Shown piece by piece: positions 1 through 5,165 of a stretch of DNA of 6,894 nt. The notes beneath the pieces were generated by a model. It was not told the origin of the DNA, ran no database searches, and was given only the letters and a program-made list of their open reading frames with translations. Each line of letters opens with the position of its first letter. Position 1 is the stretch's first letter. The stretch is from an uncultured Collinsella sp. (GTDB lineage Bacteria > Actinomycetota > Coriobacteriia > Coriobacteriales > Coriobacteriaceae), in contig USEF01000084.1 in NCBI GenBank assembly GCA_900553475.1, positions 1 through 6,894 of the forward strand, given 5' to 3'. The translations under genes and the position numbers were made by a program.

Positions 1-715
1 TCTTTTCGCCCTTGCTCATCACACGCACGATGCTCGTGGGATGAACGGCGTCCGGCAGCACGCGGGAGACCTGCGAGCGCGGAAAAGAGCCTGTGGGCGT
101 CCAGAGTGCGACCTCGAGTGCCTTGGTGCGGCGCGATGCGCGAATGCCCACGCGTTCGAGTCCCAAGTCATGGCTGCCGCTTAGATAGTTGAGTGCGCCG
201 ACGATCGATTTGAGCGCCTTGGGAAAACGCTTGTCGAACAGCGGGCACGCATCGACGGTCACGATTTTGCTGGGGTCGACACCGTGCATGCCAAGGCGCA
301 CGCGACCGTTGACGACGGTCGGTTCGAGCTCGATTTTATTGCGGTAGCCCCAGTCGTCCCTGGTATGGCGGATAGGCTGGACAAGATCGTTGACCTGCTC
401 GGGGGTGAACTTGCCGATGCGCTCGAGCGTGGAGTGCAGGTTTTGCTCCTTGGCGGCGAGCTGTGCCGTGCGTGAGAGATTGCCCCACGAGCAGCCGCCG
501 CAGATGCCCACGAAGGGGCAGGGAGGCTGAATGCGATTGGGGCTTGGCTCCAGAATCTCGGTGGTACGGGCGCGCATGAACGACTTGCCGTCCTGTACGA
601 CCTCGGCCTCGACGGTGTCGCCTACCACGGCGCCCTGCACAAAGACGGCTTTACCGTTGTCGGCGTGCGCCAGACCGTCGGCGCCGTAGGTCATCGATTC
701 TATAGTGAGCTTCAT
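1..715 (-). CDS. rlmD: 23S rRNA (uracil-5-)-methyltransferase, RlmD/RumA family, 3' end beyond window
   Basis: Reading the minus strand from ATG at 715 gives 238 residues with no stop before the window edge, so only the N-terminal half is present. Residues 1-55 look like a TRAM RNA-binding domain (MKLTIESMTYGADGLAH). Then come the cysteines of the [4Fe-4S] cluster of RumA-type enzymes: Cys66, Cys72 and Cys75 in C-x5-CGGC, and Cys157 in DACPLF. The motif YRNK is at 124-127. The SAM-binding and catalytic-cysteine parts would lie beyond position 1. The family uses SAM to make 5-methyluridine in 23S rRNA (RlmD at U1939; RlmCD of Gram-positives also at U747); which site this protein modifies cannot be told. 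ATG at 715 is preferred because AGGCAGGG lies just upstream. An in-frame ATG at 730 would add five residues (MTGRD) but has no good ribosome site. It lies downstream of ppk on the same strand, behind a terminator. Confidence 0.88.
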   Translation of the reverse strand, partial: MKLTIESMTYGADGLAHADNGKAVFVQGAVVGDTVEAEVVQDGKSFMRARTTEILEPSPNRIQPPCPFVGICGGCSWGNLSRTAQLAAKEQNLHSTLERIGKFTPEQVNDLVQPIRHTRDDWGYRNKIELEPTVVNGRVRLGMHGVDPSKIVTVDACPLFDKRFPKALKSIVGALNYLSGSHDLGLERVGIRASRRTKALEVALWTPTGSFPRSQVSRVLPDAVHPTSIVRVMSKGEK

Positions 716-761
716 ATCCCTGCCTGTCATTCGCGTTGTTATTCGCACCATGGTAGCAGGG

Positions 762-805
762 AAAAGCGCCCCGCATCCGAGGCTTTCCTCAAATGCGGGG
801 CGCTT
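762..805 (-). terminator. Rho-independent terminator downstream of ppk
   Basis: Perfect 13-bp inverted repeat: AAGCGCCCCGCAT at 764-776 pairs with ATGCGGGGCGCTT at 793-805. Inside it is a second short stem, GAGG (779-782) with CCTC (787-790), around loop CTTT. Read on the minus strand, the hairpin ends in TTTTCCC, a short U tract. It begins 23 bases after the ppk stop codon and about 47 bases before the methyltransferase start, so it should largely uncouple the two genes. Confidence 0.85.
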
Positions 806-827
806 CTACAAACTGCTTCTACAAACG
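802..827. repeat. Two tandem 13-base units beside the ppk stop codon
   Basis: GCTTCTACAAAC occurs at 802-813 and again at 815-826, as two adjacent 13-base units differing only in the last base (T, then G). The first copy overlaps the outer end of the terminator stem; the second abuts the ppk stop codon (829-831). It is probably a small slippage duplication. No function is evident. Confidence 0.7.
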
Positions 828-828
828 A

Positions 829-3225
829 CTATTTCGTCTTGCCGGTAATGAGCGTCTTAAGACCCAGACCGATCAGGCCCAGGCCCATGCGCACACGGCC
901 GGGGCGATGGCGCTCGATGGCCTTGGTCTTGCCGGCGGGCTTATCGCGACGGGCGCTCGTCTCGGGTGCGGGCTTGGTGACCTGCGGCTCGGGCTGAGGT
1001 GCAGGTGCAGGCTCGGGCTCAATGACGGTCGCCTGGACCTTCTGAACCTCGGGTGCGGCCGGCTGCGGCTTAGGAGCAGGGGCGGGCTTTGCCTCGGCGG
1101 CGGTCTCGGCGTTGCGATAGGCACGCTCCAGCAGGGCTTCCTGCGAGTTGAAGGGTTTCTCACCCTCTGCACGCTCCACGGGGACCCAGGTGCCGTCGCT
1201 CGTGAGGCTGCGGGCCTTCACGTTGTCGCGCAGTTGCATGCTCATGTACTCATGGACCAGGGCACGGCAGGTGGGGTCGAGCACGGGGAAGGCGATCTCC
1301 ACGCGGTGCTCGGTGTTGCGCGTCATCATGTCGGCCGAGCTCAGATAGATCATGTCCGAGTCCACGCCAAAGGCGTAAACGCGCGCATGCTCCAAAAAGC
1401 GTCCGACGATAGAACGGACATGCACGTTCTCGGTCTTGCCCGGAACGCCCGGCTTGAGGCACGAGATGCCGCGGATGATCATGTCTACGCGGACTCCTGC
1501 GCACGATGCCTCAGCGATCTTGTCGATGACCTCGCGGTCGGTGAGCGAGTTGAGCTTAAAGAACACACGGGCGGGCTCGCCAGCGAGGGCACGCTGGATC
1601 TCGCGATCCAGGCCGCGCATAATGAGTGGCTTCAGGCCGACCGGCGCCACGCCCAGGAAGCGGTAATCGCCGCGCAGGTTGCCCAGCGACAGGTTGCGGA
1701 AGAACAAGTTGGCGTCCTCGCCGATGCCGGGATGGGCGGTCATGAGCATAAAGTCGCTGTAGAGCTTGGCCGTCTTCTCGTTAAAGTTGCCGGTGCCCAA
1801 CAGCGTCAGGCGTGTAAGCGCCATGCCCTCGCGATAGGTGAGCTGGCAGATCTTGGAGTGGCACTTAAAGCCTTCGGAGCCGTAGATGACGGTGCAGCCT
1901 GCCTCTTCCAGACGCTCGGCCCACTCGATGTTGTTCTGCTCGTCAAAGCGGGCGCGGAGCTCCATGAGCACCGTGACCTCTTTGCCGTTCTCGGCGGCAT
2001 CGATCAGCGACTCGCACAGGCGGCTCTGCTTGGCCACGCGGTAGAGCGTGATGCGCAGCGAGATGCACTCGGGGTCGTAGGCGGCCTCGTGTACCAGATC
2101 CAGGAAGGGGTTCATGGCCTCATAGGGATAAAAGAGCAGTTTGTCGTGCTGAAGCACCTGCTCGCGGATGGAGCGGGACATATCGATGGTGGGGTTGGGC
2201 TGCGGCTTAAATGGCGTAAAGAGCAGCTCGTTGCGCAGGTGCTCGGGAATCTTGCCCTCAATGCCAAAGACATAGCCCAGGTTGAGCGGGATATCGCAGG
2301 TAAAGACCGAGCGACGCGAGAGCTCGAGCGCCTTGCGGATAGTCTTGAGCGTCTGCTTCTCGAGTGAGCCCGAGACGGCGAGCACTACCGGCTGCAGGCG
2401 CAGGCGCTTCTTGAGGATGCGCTTCATGTGCTGGCGGTAATCCTCTTCTTCCTCGACGCCCTCGCCGTCCGGGTCGATGTCGGCGTTGCGGGTGACGCGG
2501 ATGAGCGCGCGGTCGAGCGGCTTATAGGAGCCAAAGCAGCTGTCCAGGCAGGCGAGGATGACGTCCTCGAGCAAGATGTAGGAGTAGGTGCCGGTGGGCG
2601 AGGGGATCTCGACCACGCGGTTCATCGAGGCGGGAATCTCGATCAGGCCCAGCAGACTTTCCTCGTCGGTGACGCCGTCCAGGCCGCACGCCAGGTAGAG
2701 CGCGCCGTTGCGCAGGTTGGGGAAGGGGTGGCGCGGGTCGATCACCAGCGGTGAGATGACCGGCGACACGTAGGCCTGGAAGTAGCGGGTTACAAAGGTG
2801 CGCTCCTCGGGCGTAAGCGAATCGATGCGGGCGCGGTGAACGCCCAAGGTATCGAGCTTGCCCTCGATGCTCTTAAAGATGGACTCCCAACGGGTAAGGA
2901 GCCCGGGCATTTCGGCCATGACAGCATCGACCTGTTCGGAGGCGGTCATATTGCTCTTGTTATCGACAGGCTGTTTTTTGAGCTCGGCAAGGTCGGACAG
3001 GCCACCCACGCGCACCATAAGGAACTCGTCGAGGTTGGACTCGAAGATCGAGACGAACTTTAGTCGCTCGAATAATGGAACGGTTTCGTCGAAGGCTTCG
3101 TCGAGCACGCGGTTGTCAAAGCGTAGCCAGCTGAGCTCTCGGTTTTGCGTGTACGAGAAGTCGCGCGGCGGTTTGCGCAGCTTTGCGGCGGCTTGCTTCT
3201 TTTCGATTTTGCTCGGCATATGCAT
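829..3225 (-). CDS. ppk: Polyphosphate kinase Ppk1 with a long proline/alanine-rich C-terminal tail
   Basis: This 798-residue protein reversibly transfers the gamma phosphate of ATP to polyphosphate. The N-terminal domain starts near residue 22 (FSYTQNRELSWLRFDNRVL). The catalytic phospholipase D-like domains follow: GFKCHSKI carries His456, matching the phosphorylated histidine of E. coli PPK (His435), and FLEHARVYAFG carries His613, matching E. coli His592. TGNFNEKTA (478-486), ISCLKPGVPG (587-596) and DMMTRNTEHRVE (632-643) are typical family segments. E. coli PPK has 688 residues. The extra length is mostly a tail: about 709-768 is rich in Pro, Ala, Glu and Gln, and 771-798 is a basic, glycine/leucine-rich end. 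The start at 3225 gives MHMPSK; the ATG at 3219 (second Met) is equally possible, and neither has a convincing ribosome site. No ppx gene is adjacent. It is divergent from arcA and separated by 549 bases. Confidence 0.97.
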   Translation of the reverse strand: MHMPSKIEKKQAAAKLRKPPRDFSYTQNRELSWLRFDNRVLDEAFDETVPLFERLKFVSIFESNLDEFLMVRVGGLSDLAELKKQPVDNKSNMTASEQVDAVMAEMPGLLTRWESIFKSIEGKLDTLGVHRARIDSLTPEERTFVTRYFQAYVSPVISPLVIDPRHPFPNLRNGALYLACGLDGVTDEESLLGLIEIPASMNRVVEIPSPTGTYSYILLEDVILACLDSCFGSYKPLDRALIRVTRNADIDPDGEGVEEEEDYRQHMKRILKKRLRLQPVVLAVSGSLEKQTLKTIRKALELSRRSVFTCDIPLNLGYVFGIEGKIPEHLRNELLFTPFKPQPNPTIDMSRSIREQVLQHDKLLFYPYEAMNPFLDLVHEAAYDPECISLRITLYRVAKQSRLCESLIDAAENGKEVTVLMELRARFDEQNNIEWAERLEEAGCTVIYGSEGFKCHSKICQLTYREGMALTRLTLLGTGNFNEKTAKLYSDFMLMTAHPGIGEDANLFFRNLSLGNLRGDYRFLGVAPVGLKPLIMRGLDREIQRALAGEPARVFFKLNSLTDREVIDKIAEASCAGVRVDMIIRGISCLKPGVPGKTENVHVRSIVGRFLEHARVYAFGVDSDMIYLSSADMMTRNTEHRVEIAFPVLDPTCRALVHEYMSMQLRDNVKARSLTSDGTWVPVERAEGEKPFNSQEALLERAYRNAETAAEAKPAPAPKPQPAAPEVQKVQATVIEPEPAPAPQPEPQVTKPAPETSARRDKPAGKTKAIERHRPGRVRMGLGLIGLGLKTLITGKTK

Positions 3226-3236
3226 CTGTCCGTTCA

Positions 3237-3251
3237 GTCCCCGCAGGGGAC
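3237..3251 (-). promoter_or_regulatory. Small hairpin in the ppk 5' untranslated region
   Basis: GTCCCC (3237-3242) and GGGGAC (3246-3251) form a perfect 6-bp stem with loop GCA. In the ppk transcript it sits 11 bases before the start at 3225. The only strongly purine-rich stretch upstream of ppk, GGGGA, is inside the 3' arm, so the hairpin could limit ribosome access. The structure is seen directly; the regulatory role is inferred. Confidence 0.45.
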
Positions 3252-3254
3252 GGT

Positions 3255-3282
3255 AGCCTAACCCTATTCACTATTGTCTCAA
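3255..3282 (-). promoter_or_regulatory. Possible sigma-70-type promoter for ppk
   Basis: On the minus strand TTGAGA (3282-3277) is followed after 16 bases by TAGGCT (3260-3255), about 30 bases before the ppk start. The -35 is close to TTGACA; the -10 keeps only the first, second and last bases of TATAAT. It is the best candidate in the gap but is not strong. Confidence 0.35.
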
Positions 3283-3412
3283 TTTAGTCGACTTGTGGCA
3301 CGGACGTATTGTGCGAACGGTATCTTTACCTACTTCTTACGCTGACAAGTCATAGGACTGACGCCCTGCTCGTCTGCAAGCGGTCTATATCCTCACTCAA
3401 CTGGTACGTAAG

Positions 3413-3451
3413 TGTGAATAAGAATGATGGATAGCTGAATATCATTGAATG
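3413..3451. promoter_or_regulatory. Candidate tandem ArgR-box-like pair, copy 1
   Basis: Two 18-base elements starting TGTGAAT (3413) and GCTGAAT (3434) are separated by 3 bases, so TGAAT recurs every 21 bp (3415, 3436). This is the geometry of paired ArgR boxes. The left half-sites are good but the right halves poorly match ATTCA, so each box alone is weak. Support comes from an equivalent pair at the same distance before the second arcA. ArgR control of arc genes is known in other bacteria; here it is an inference. Confidence 0.4.
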
Positions 3452-3455
3452 CAGG

Positions 3456-3469
3456 CGGAAACGTAAACA
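3456..3469. promoter_or_regulatory. cre-like sequence, weak candidate
   Basis: The 14 bases at 3456-3469 (CGGAAACGTAAACA) match the catabolite-responsive element pattern TGNAANCGNWNNCA at all but the first position. CcpA controls arc operons in some Firmicutes, but I have no evidence that this organism has CcpA, and the site is not kept before the second arcA. It may be chance or a site for another LacI-type regulator. Confidence 0.15.
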
Positions 3470-3626
3470 AACATCATTTATATACATAAAACTGATTTAG
3501 CTATGCAATTCTGAATCAAAAGTTTAGAGATGCAATTGCAAATAGTTTTTAGGAAAAAAGAGCGTTTACCTTAGAAAAGTTACTTTAGAACGCCGAAGTA
3601 CATTATGGGGGAATCTCATGCGATAT

Positions 3627-3660
3627 ACCGTTCATCGCACTTTGTTGACCGTTCGGGGGC
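3627..3660 (+). promoter_or_regulatory. Twin CCGTTC elements upstream of the arcA promoter, copy 1
   Basis: ACCGTTC occurs at 3627-3633 and 3648-3654, exactly 21 bp (two helical turns) apart. The second is followed by GGGGGC. Both elements and the spacing recur before the second arcA (6716 and 6737). Relative to a transcription start estimated near 3700, they are centred around -69 and -48, where an activator would contact RNA polymerase. The regulator is not known. Confidence 0.65.
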
Positions 3661-3664
3661 GAGG

Positions 3665-3693
3665 TGGAATTGCGGGTGGAATTTGGATATAAC
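3665..3693 (+). promoter_or_regulatory. arcA promoter, copy 1
   Basis: TATAAC at 3688-3693 is a good -10. Seventeen bases upstream is TGGAAT (3665-3670), a poor -35. The equivalent TGGAAG-17-TATAAA is present before the second arcA copy, which supports the assignment. The weak -35 next to conserved CCGTTC elements suggests activator-dependent transcription, giving a leader of about 75 bases. Confidence 0.65.
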
Positions 3694-3709
3694 TAGAGCT
3701 GTCAGCAAG

Positions 3710-3758
3710 CAGCGTCCGCTATGGAAGGGCGCTGAGAGATTCGGCCGAAAGGCCCGAA
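3710..3758 (+). ncRNA. Structured arcA leader with two hairpins, copy 1
   Basis: Hairpin 1: CAGCGTCC (3710-3717) pairs with GGGCGCTG (3727-3734), eight pairs including one U-G. Hairpin 2: TTCGGCC (3740-3746) pairs with GGCC-C-GAA (3751-3758) with one bulged C and a GAAA tetraloop. The second hairpin ends about 8 bases before the AGGAGG ribosome site. The second arcA leader forms the same two hairpins from different bases. The structure could influence translation or RNA stability, or be a ligand- or protein-responsive element. I do not recognise it as a known riboswitch; no U tract follows, so it is not a terminator. Confidence 0.55.
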
Positions 3759-3766
3759 AGAAAGGT

Positions 3767-3772
3767 AGGAGG
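3767..3772 (+). promoter_or_regulatory. arcA ribosome binding site with unusually short spacing
   Basis: AGGAGG is a near-perfect Shine-Dalgarno sequence but lies only two bases (CC) before the ATG at 3775; five to nine is usual. An AAGG at 3762-3765 gives a more normal distance of nine bases. The same arrangement is present in copy 2. The start is not in doubt, because ArcA proteins begin with LHVxSEIGKLR shortly after the first Met. Confidence 0.7.
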
Positions 3773-3774
3773 CC

Positions 3775-5016
3775 ATGACGAAAGGTCTGCACGTGCCTTC
3801 CGAGATCGGCAAGCTCAGGAAGGTCTGCCTGCACCGTCCCGGCGACGAGCTCCTCAACCTGCCGCCCGACGAGCTCGAGCGACTCCTGTTCGACGACGTC
3901 CCGTTCCTGGAGGTCGCGCAGCAGGAGCACGACACCTTCGCCCAGATCCTGAGGGACCAGGGCGTGGAGGTCCTCTACCTCGAGAACCTCGTCGCCGAGG
4001 TGTTCGACCAGGTCCCCGGCGCCCGCGCCGAGTTCACCGACCAGTACATCGCCGAGGCCGGCATCCGCGGCCAGCACATGCCGCAGATCGTCCGCGAGAA
4101 GCTGGACTCCATCGAGGACAACCTCGAGTTCGTCAAGAAGACCATGGCCGGCATGACCAAGTCCGAGATCGACATGCCCCTCACGGCCTCCACGACCCTC
4201 GACTCCCTGGTCAACTCCGAGTCCGAGTCCGACCTGATCATCGACCCGATGCCCAACCTCTACTTCACCCGCGACCCGTTCGCGGTCATCGGCGAGGGCG
4301 TCAACCTCAACCGCATGTACTCGGTCACCCGCAACCGCGAGACCCTGTACGGCAAGTACGTCTTCAAGTACCACCCCGACTACAAGGACGTCTCGCTGTA
4401 CTTCCGCCGCGACTGCCAGTTCCACACCGAGGGCGGCGACGTGCTGAACATCAACGAGAAGACCCTCGCCGTCGGCATCTCCCAGCGCACCCAGGCCGCC
4501 GCGATCGACGTCATGGCCCAGAACATCTTCTGGAACTCCGACTCCAAGGTCGAGCGCATCCTGGCCTTCGACATCCCGGTCTCGCGCGCCTTCATGCACC
4601 TCGACACGGTCTTCACCCAGATCGACGTCGATAAGTTCACGATCCACCCCGCCATCATGGGCACCCTGCGCGTCTACGAGCTGACCGCCGGCAAGAACCC
4701 GGGCGACGTGAACATCCGCCTGATCGAGGACACCCTCGAGCACGTCCTGGAGGACGCCACCGGCGTCGACCAGGTCAAGCTGATCCCCTGCGGCGGCGGC
4801 GACCCGATCGCGGCCTCCCGCGAGCAGTGGAACGACGGCTCCAACACCCTGTGCGTCGAGCCCGGCAAGATCTGCGTCTACGCCCGCAACACCGTCACCA
4901 ACGACGTGCTGTACAAGGAGGGCCTGGACCTTCTCGTCGTGCCCTCCGCCGAGCTCTCCCGCGGCCGCGGCGGCCCGCGCTGCATGAGCATGCCCTTCTG
5001 GCGCGAGGACCTCTAA
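3775..5016 (+). CDS. arcA: Arginine deiminase, copy 1 (complete)
   Basis: This 413-residue cytoplasmic enzyme hydrolyses L-arginine to L-citrulline and ammonia, the first step of the arginine deiminase pathway that yields ATP and raises pH. The length fits the family (about 405-420). Recognisable segments are GLHVPSEIGKLRKVCLHRPG (4-23), NLYFTRDPF (161-169, Asp167), FHTEGGD (216-222, Glu219), MHLDTVF (274-280, His275 and Asp277) and the C-terminal RGGPRCMSMPFW (398-409) with catalytic Cys403. All expected active-site residues are present (P. aeruginosa numbering Asp166, Glu224, His278, Asp280, Cys406). Beyond the first codons nearly every codon ends in C or G, much more strictly than in ppk or the aminotransferase, which suggests very high expression. 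A second arcA begins 3089 bases downstream. arcB, arcC and arcD do not follow directly; an aminotransferase does. Confidence 0.98.
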   Translation: MTKGLHVPSEIGKLRKVCLHRPGDELLNLPPDELERLLFDDVPFLEVAQQEHDTFAQILRDQGVEVLYLENLVAEVFDQVPGARAEFTDQYIAEAGIRGQHMPQIVREKLDSIEDNLEFVKKTMAGMTKSEIDMPLTASTTLDSLVNSESESDLIIDPMPNLYFTRDPFAVIGEGVNLNRMYSVTRNRETLYGKYVFKYHPDYKDVSLYFRRDCQFHTEGGDVLNINEKTLAVGISQRTQAAAIDVMAQNIFWNSDSKVERILAFDIPVSRAFMHLDTVFTQIDVDKFTIHPAIMGTLRVYELTAGKNPGDVNIRLIEDTLEHVLEDATGVDQVKLIPCGGGDPIAASREQWNDGSNTLCVEPGKICVYARNTVTNDVLYKEGLDLLVVPSAELSRGRGGPRCMSMPFWREDL

Positions 5017-5049
5017 GGTCTTCAAGGACCCGTACAGGTCATAATACAT

Positions 5050-5071
5050 ACATCTAGCTGCCATTAGATGT
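5050..5071. promoter_or_regulatory. Short inverted repeat in the arcA 3' region
   Basis: ACATCTA (5050-5056) and TAGATGT (5065-5071) are perfect 7-base arms around an 8-base loop, directly before the larger hairpin at 5077. It could be an operator for the aminotransferase, an RNA-stabilising hairpin at the end of the arcA message, or incidental. Confidence 0.35.
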
Positions 5072-5076
5072 CTCCC

Positions 5077-5115
5077 ATTGGGGCGGTGCGGGTTTTCGCA
5101 CCGCCCCAATCTTGT
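5077..5115 (+). terminator. Terminator (possibly leaky) downstream of arcA
   Basis: Perfect 14-bp stem: ATTGGGGCGGTGCG (5077-5090) with CGCACCGCCCCAAT (5097-5110), loop GGTTTT. The following CTTGT is a poor U tract, so some readthrough into the aminotransferase 50 bases on is plausible. The very stable stem would also protect the arcA message from 3' decay. Confidence 0.75.
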
Positions 5116-5152
5116 ATGAGGAACGTCAACACGATTGGATGACTGCTTTTGT

Positions 5153-5158
5153 AAGGAG
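5153..5158 (+). promoter_or_regulatory. Ribosome binding site that decides the aminotransferase start
   Basis: AAGGAG ends seven bases before the ATG at 5166. This favours that start over an in-frame TTG at 5112, which would add 18 residues, lies in the tail of the terminator and has no ribosome site. Confidence 0.85.
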
Positions 5159-5165
5159 CTTGGCC

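Larger units (their letters stand above)
3226..3774. other. AT-rich divergent intergenic region between ppk and arcA
   Basis: This 549-base gap is clearly AT-richer than the flanking genes. The ppk-proximal part (3237-3282) holds the small hairpin and promoter candidate. GAACGGTAT at 3315-3323 is the reverse complement of ATACCGTTC at 3625-3633. Positions 3324-3400 show nothing I can interpret. From about 3401 onward the sequence is homologous to the region before the second arcA copy and contains the listed control elements. Other small repeats are ATGCAATT at 3503-3510 and 3530-3537, the latter within the palindrome TGCAATTGCA (3531-3540). No convincing small gene or RNA gene was found. Confidence 0.7.
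3401..3774 (+). repeat. Duplicated arcA upstream region, copy 1
   Basis: Diverged copy of the segment before the second arcA (about 6475-6863). Shared islands, in the same order and within one base of the same spacing, are TGAATA (3415, 3436), TATGCAAT (3502), TTTTAGGA (3547), GCGTTTA (3562), CTTTA...GAAGT (about 3583-3598), CCGTTC (3628, 3649), GGGGGC-AGGTGGAA (3655-3669), TTTGGATATAA (3682-3692), GTCAGCAA (3701-3708) and everything from 3751 to the start codon. Sequence between islands has mostly diverged. This shows an older duplication of arcA together with its control region. The left boundary is approximate: CTGGTA at 3401 is the first shared word, followed by a 14-base length difference. 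Confidence 0.85.

Noticed and set aside
793..2367. A 524-codon plus-strand open frame opposite ppk.
   Set aside because: Antisense to a well-conserved Ppk1 with intact catalytic histidines; the translation has no recognisable domain.
3605..3778. A 57-codon open frame from ATG 3605 whose TGA overlaps the arcA start (ATGA), suggesting a leader peptide or coupled small gene.
   Set aside because: It has no convincing ribosome site, runs through the promoter and both hairpins, and the homologous region before the second arcA has an in-frame TAA (6796-6798) and no matching start. The overlap looks accidental.
5008..5030. Short stems around the arcA stop (GACCT-CTA-AGGTC and GGTC with GACC).
   Set aside because: Only four to five pairs, mutually exclusive, and much weaker than the 14-bp hairpin that follows; probably incidental.
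3616..5109. A 497-codon open frame on the minus strand opposite arcA.
   Set aside because: Low-complexity Val/Asp/Gly/Leu-rich translation, fully antisense to a clear arginine deiminase; a by-product of arcA's strict C/G-ending codon use.
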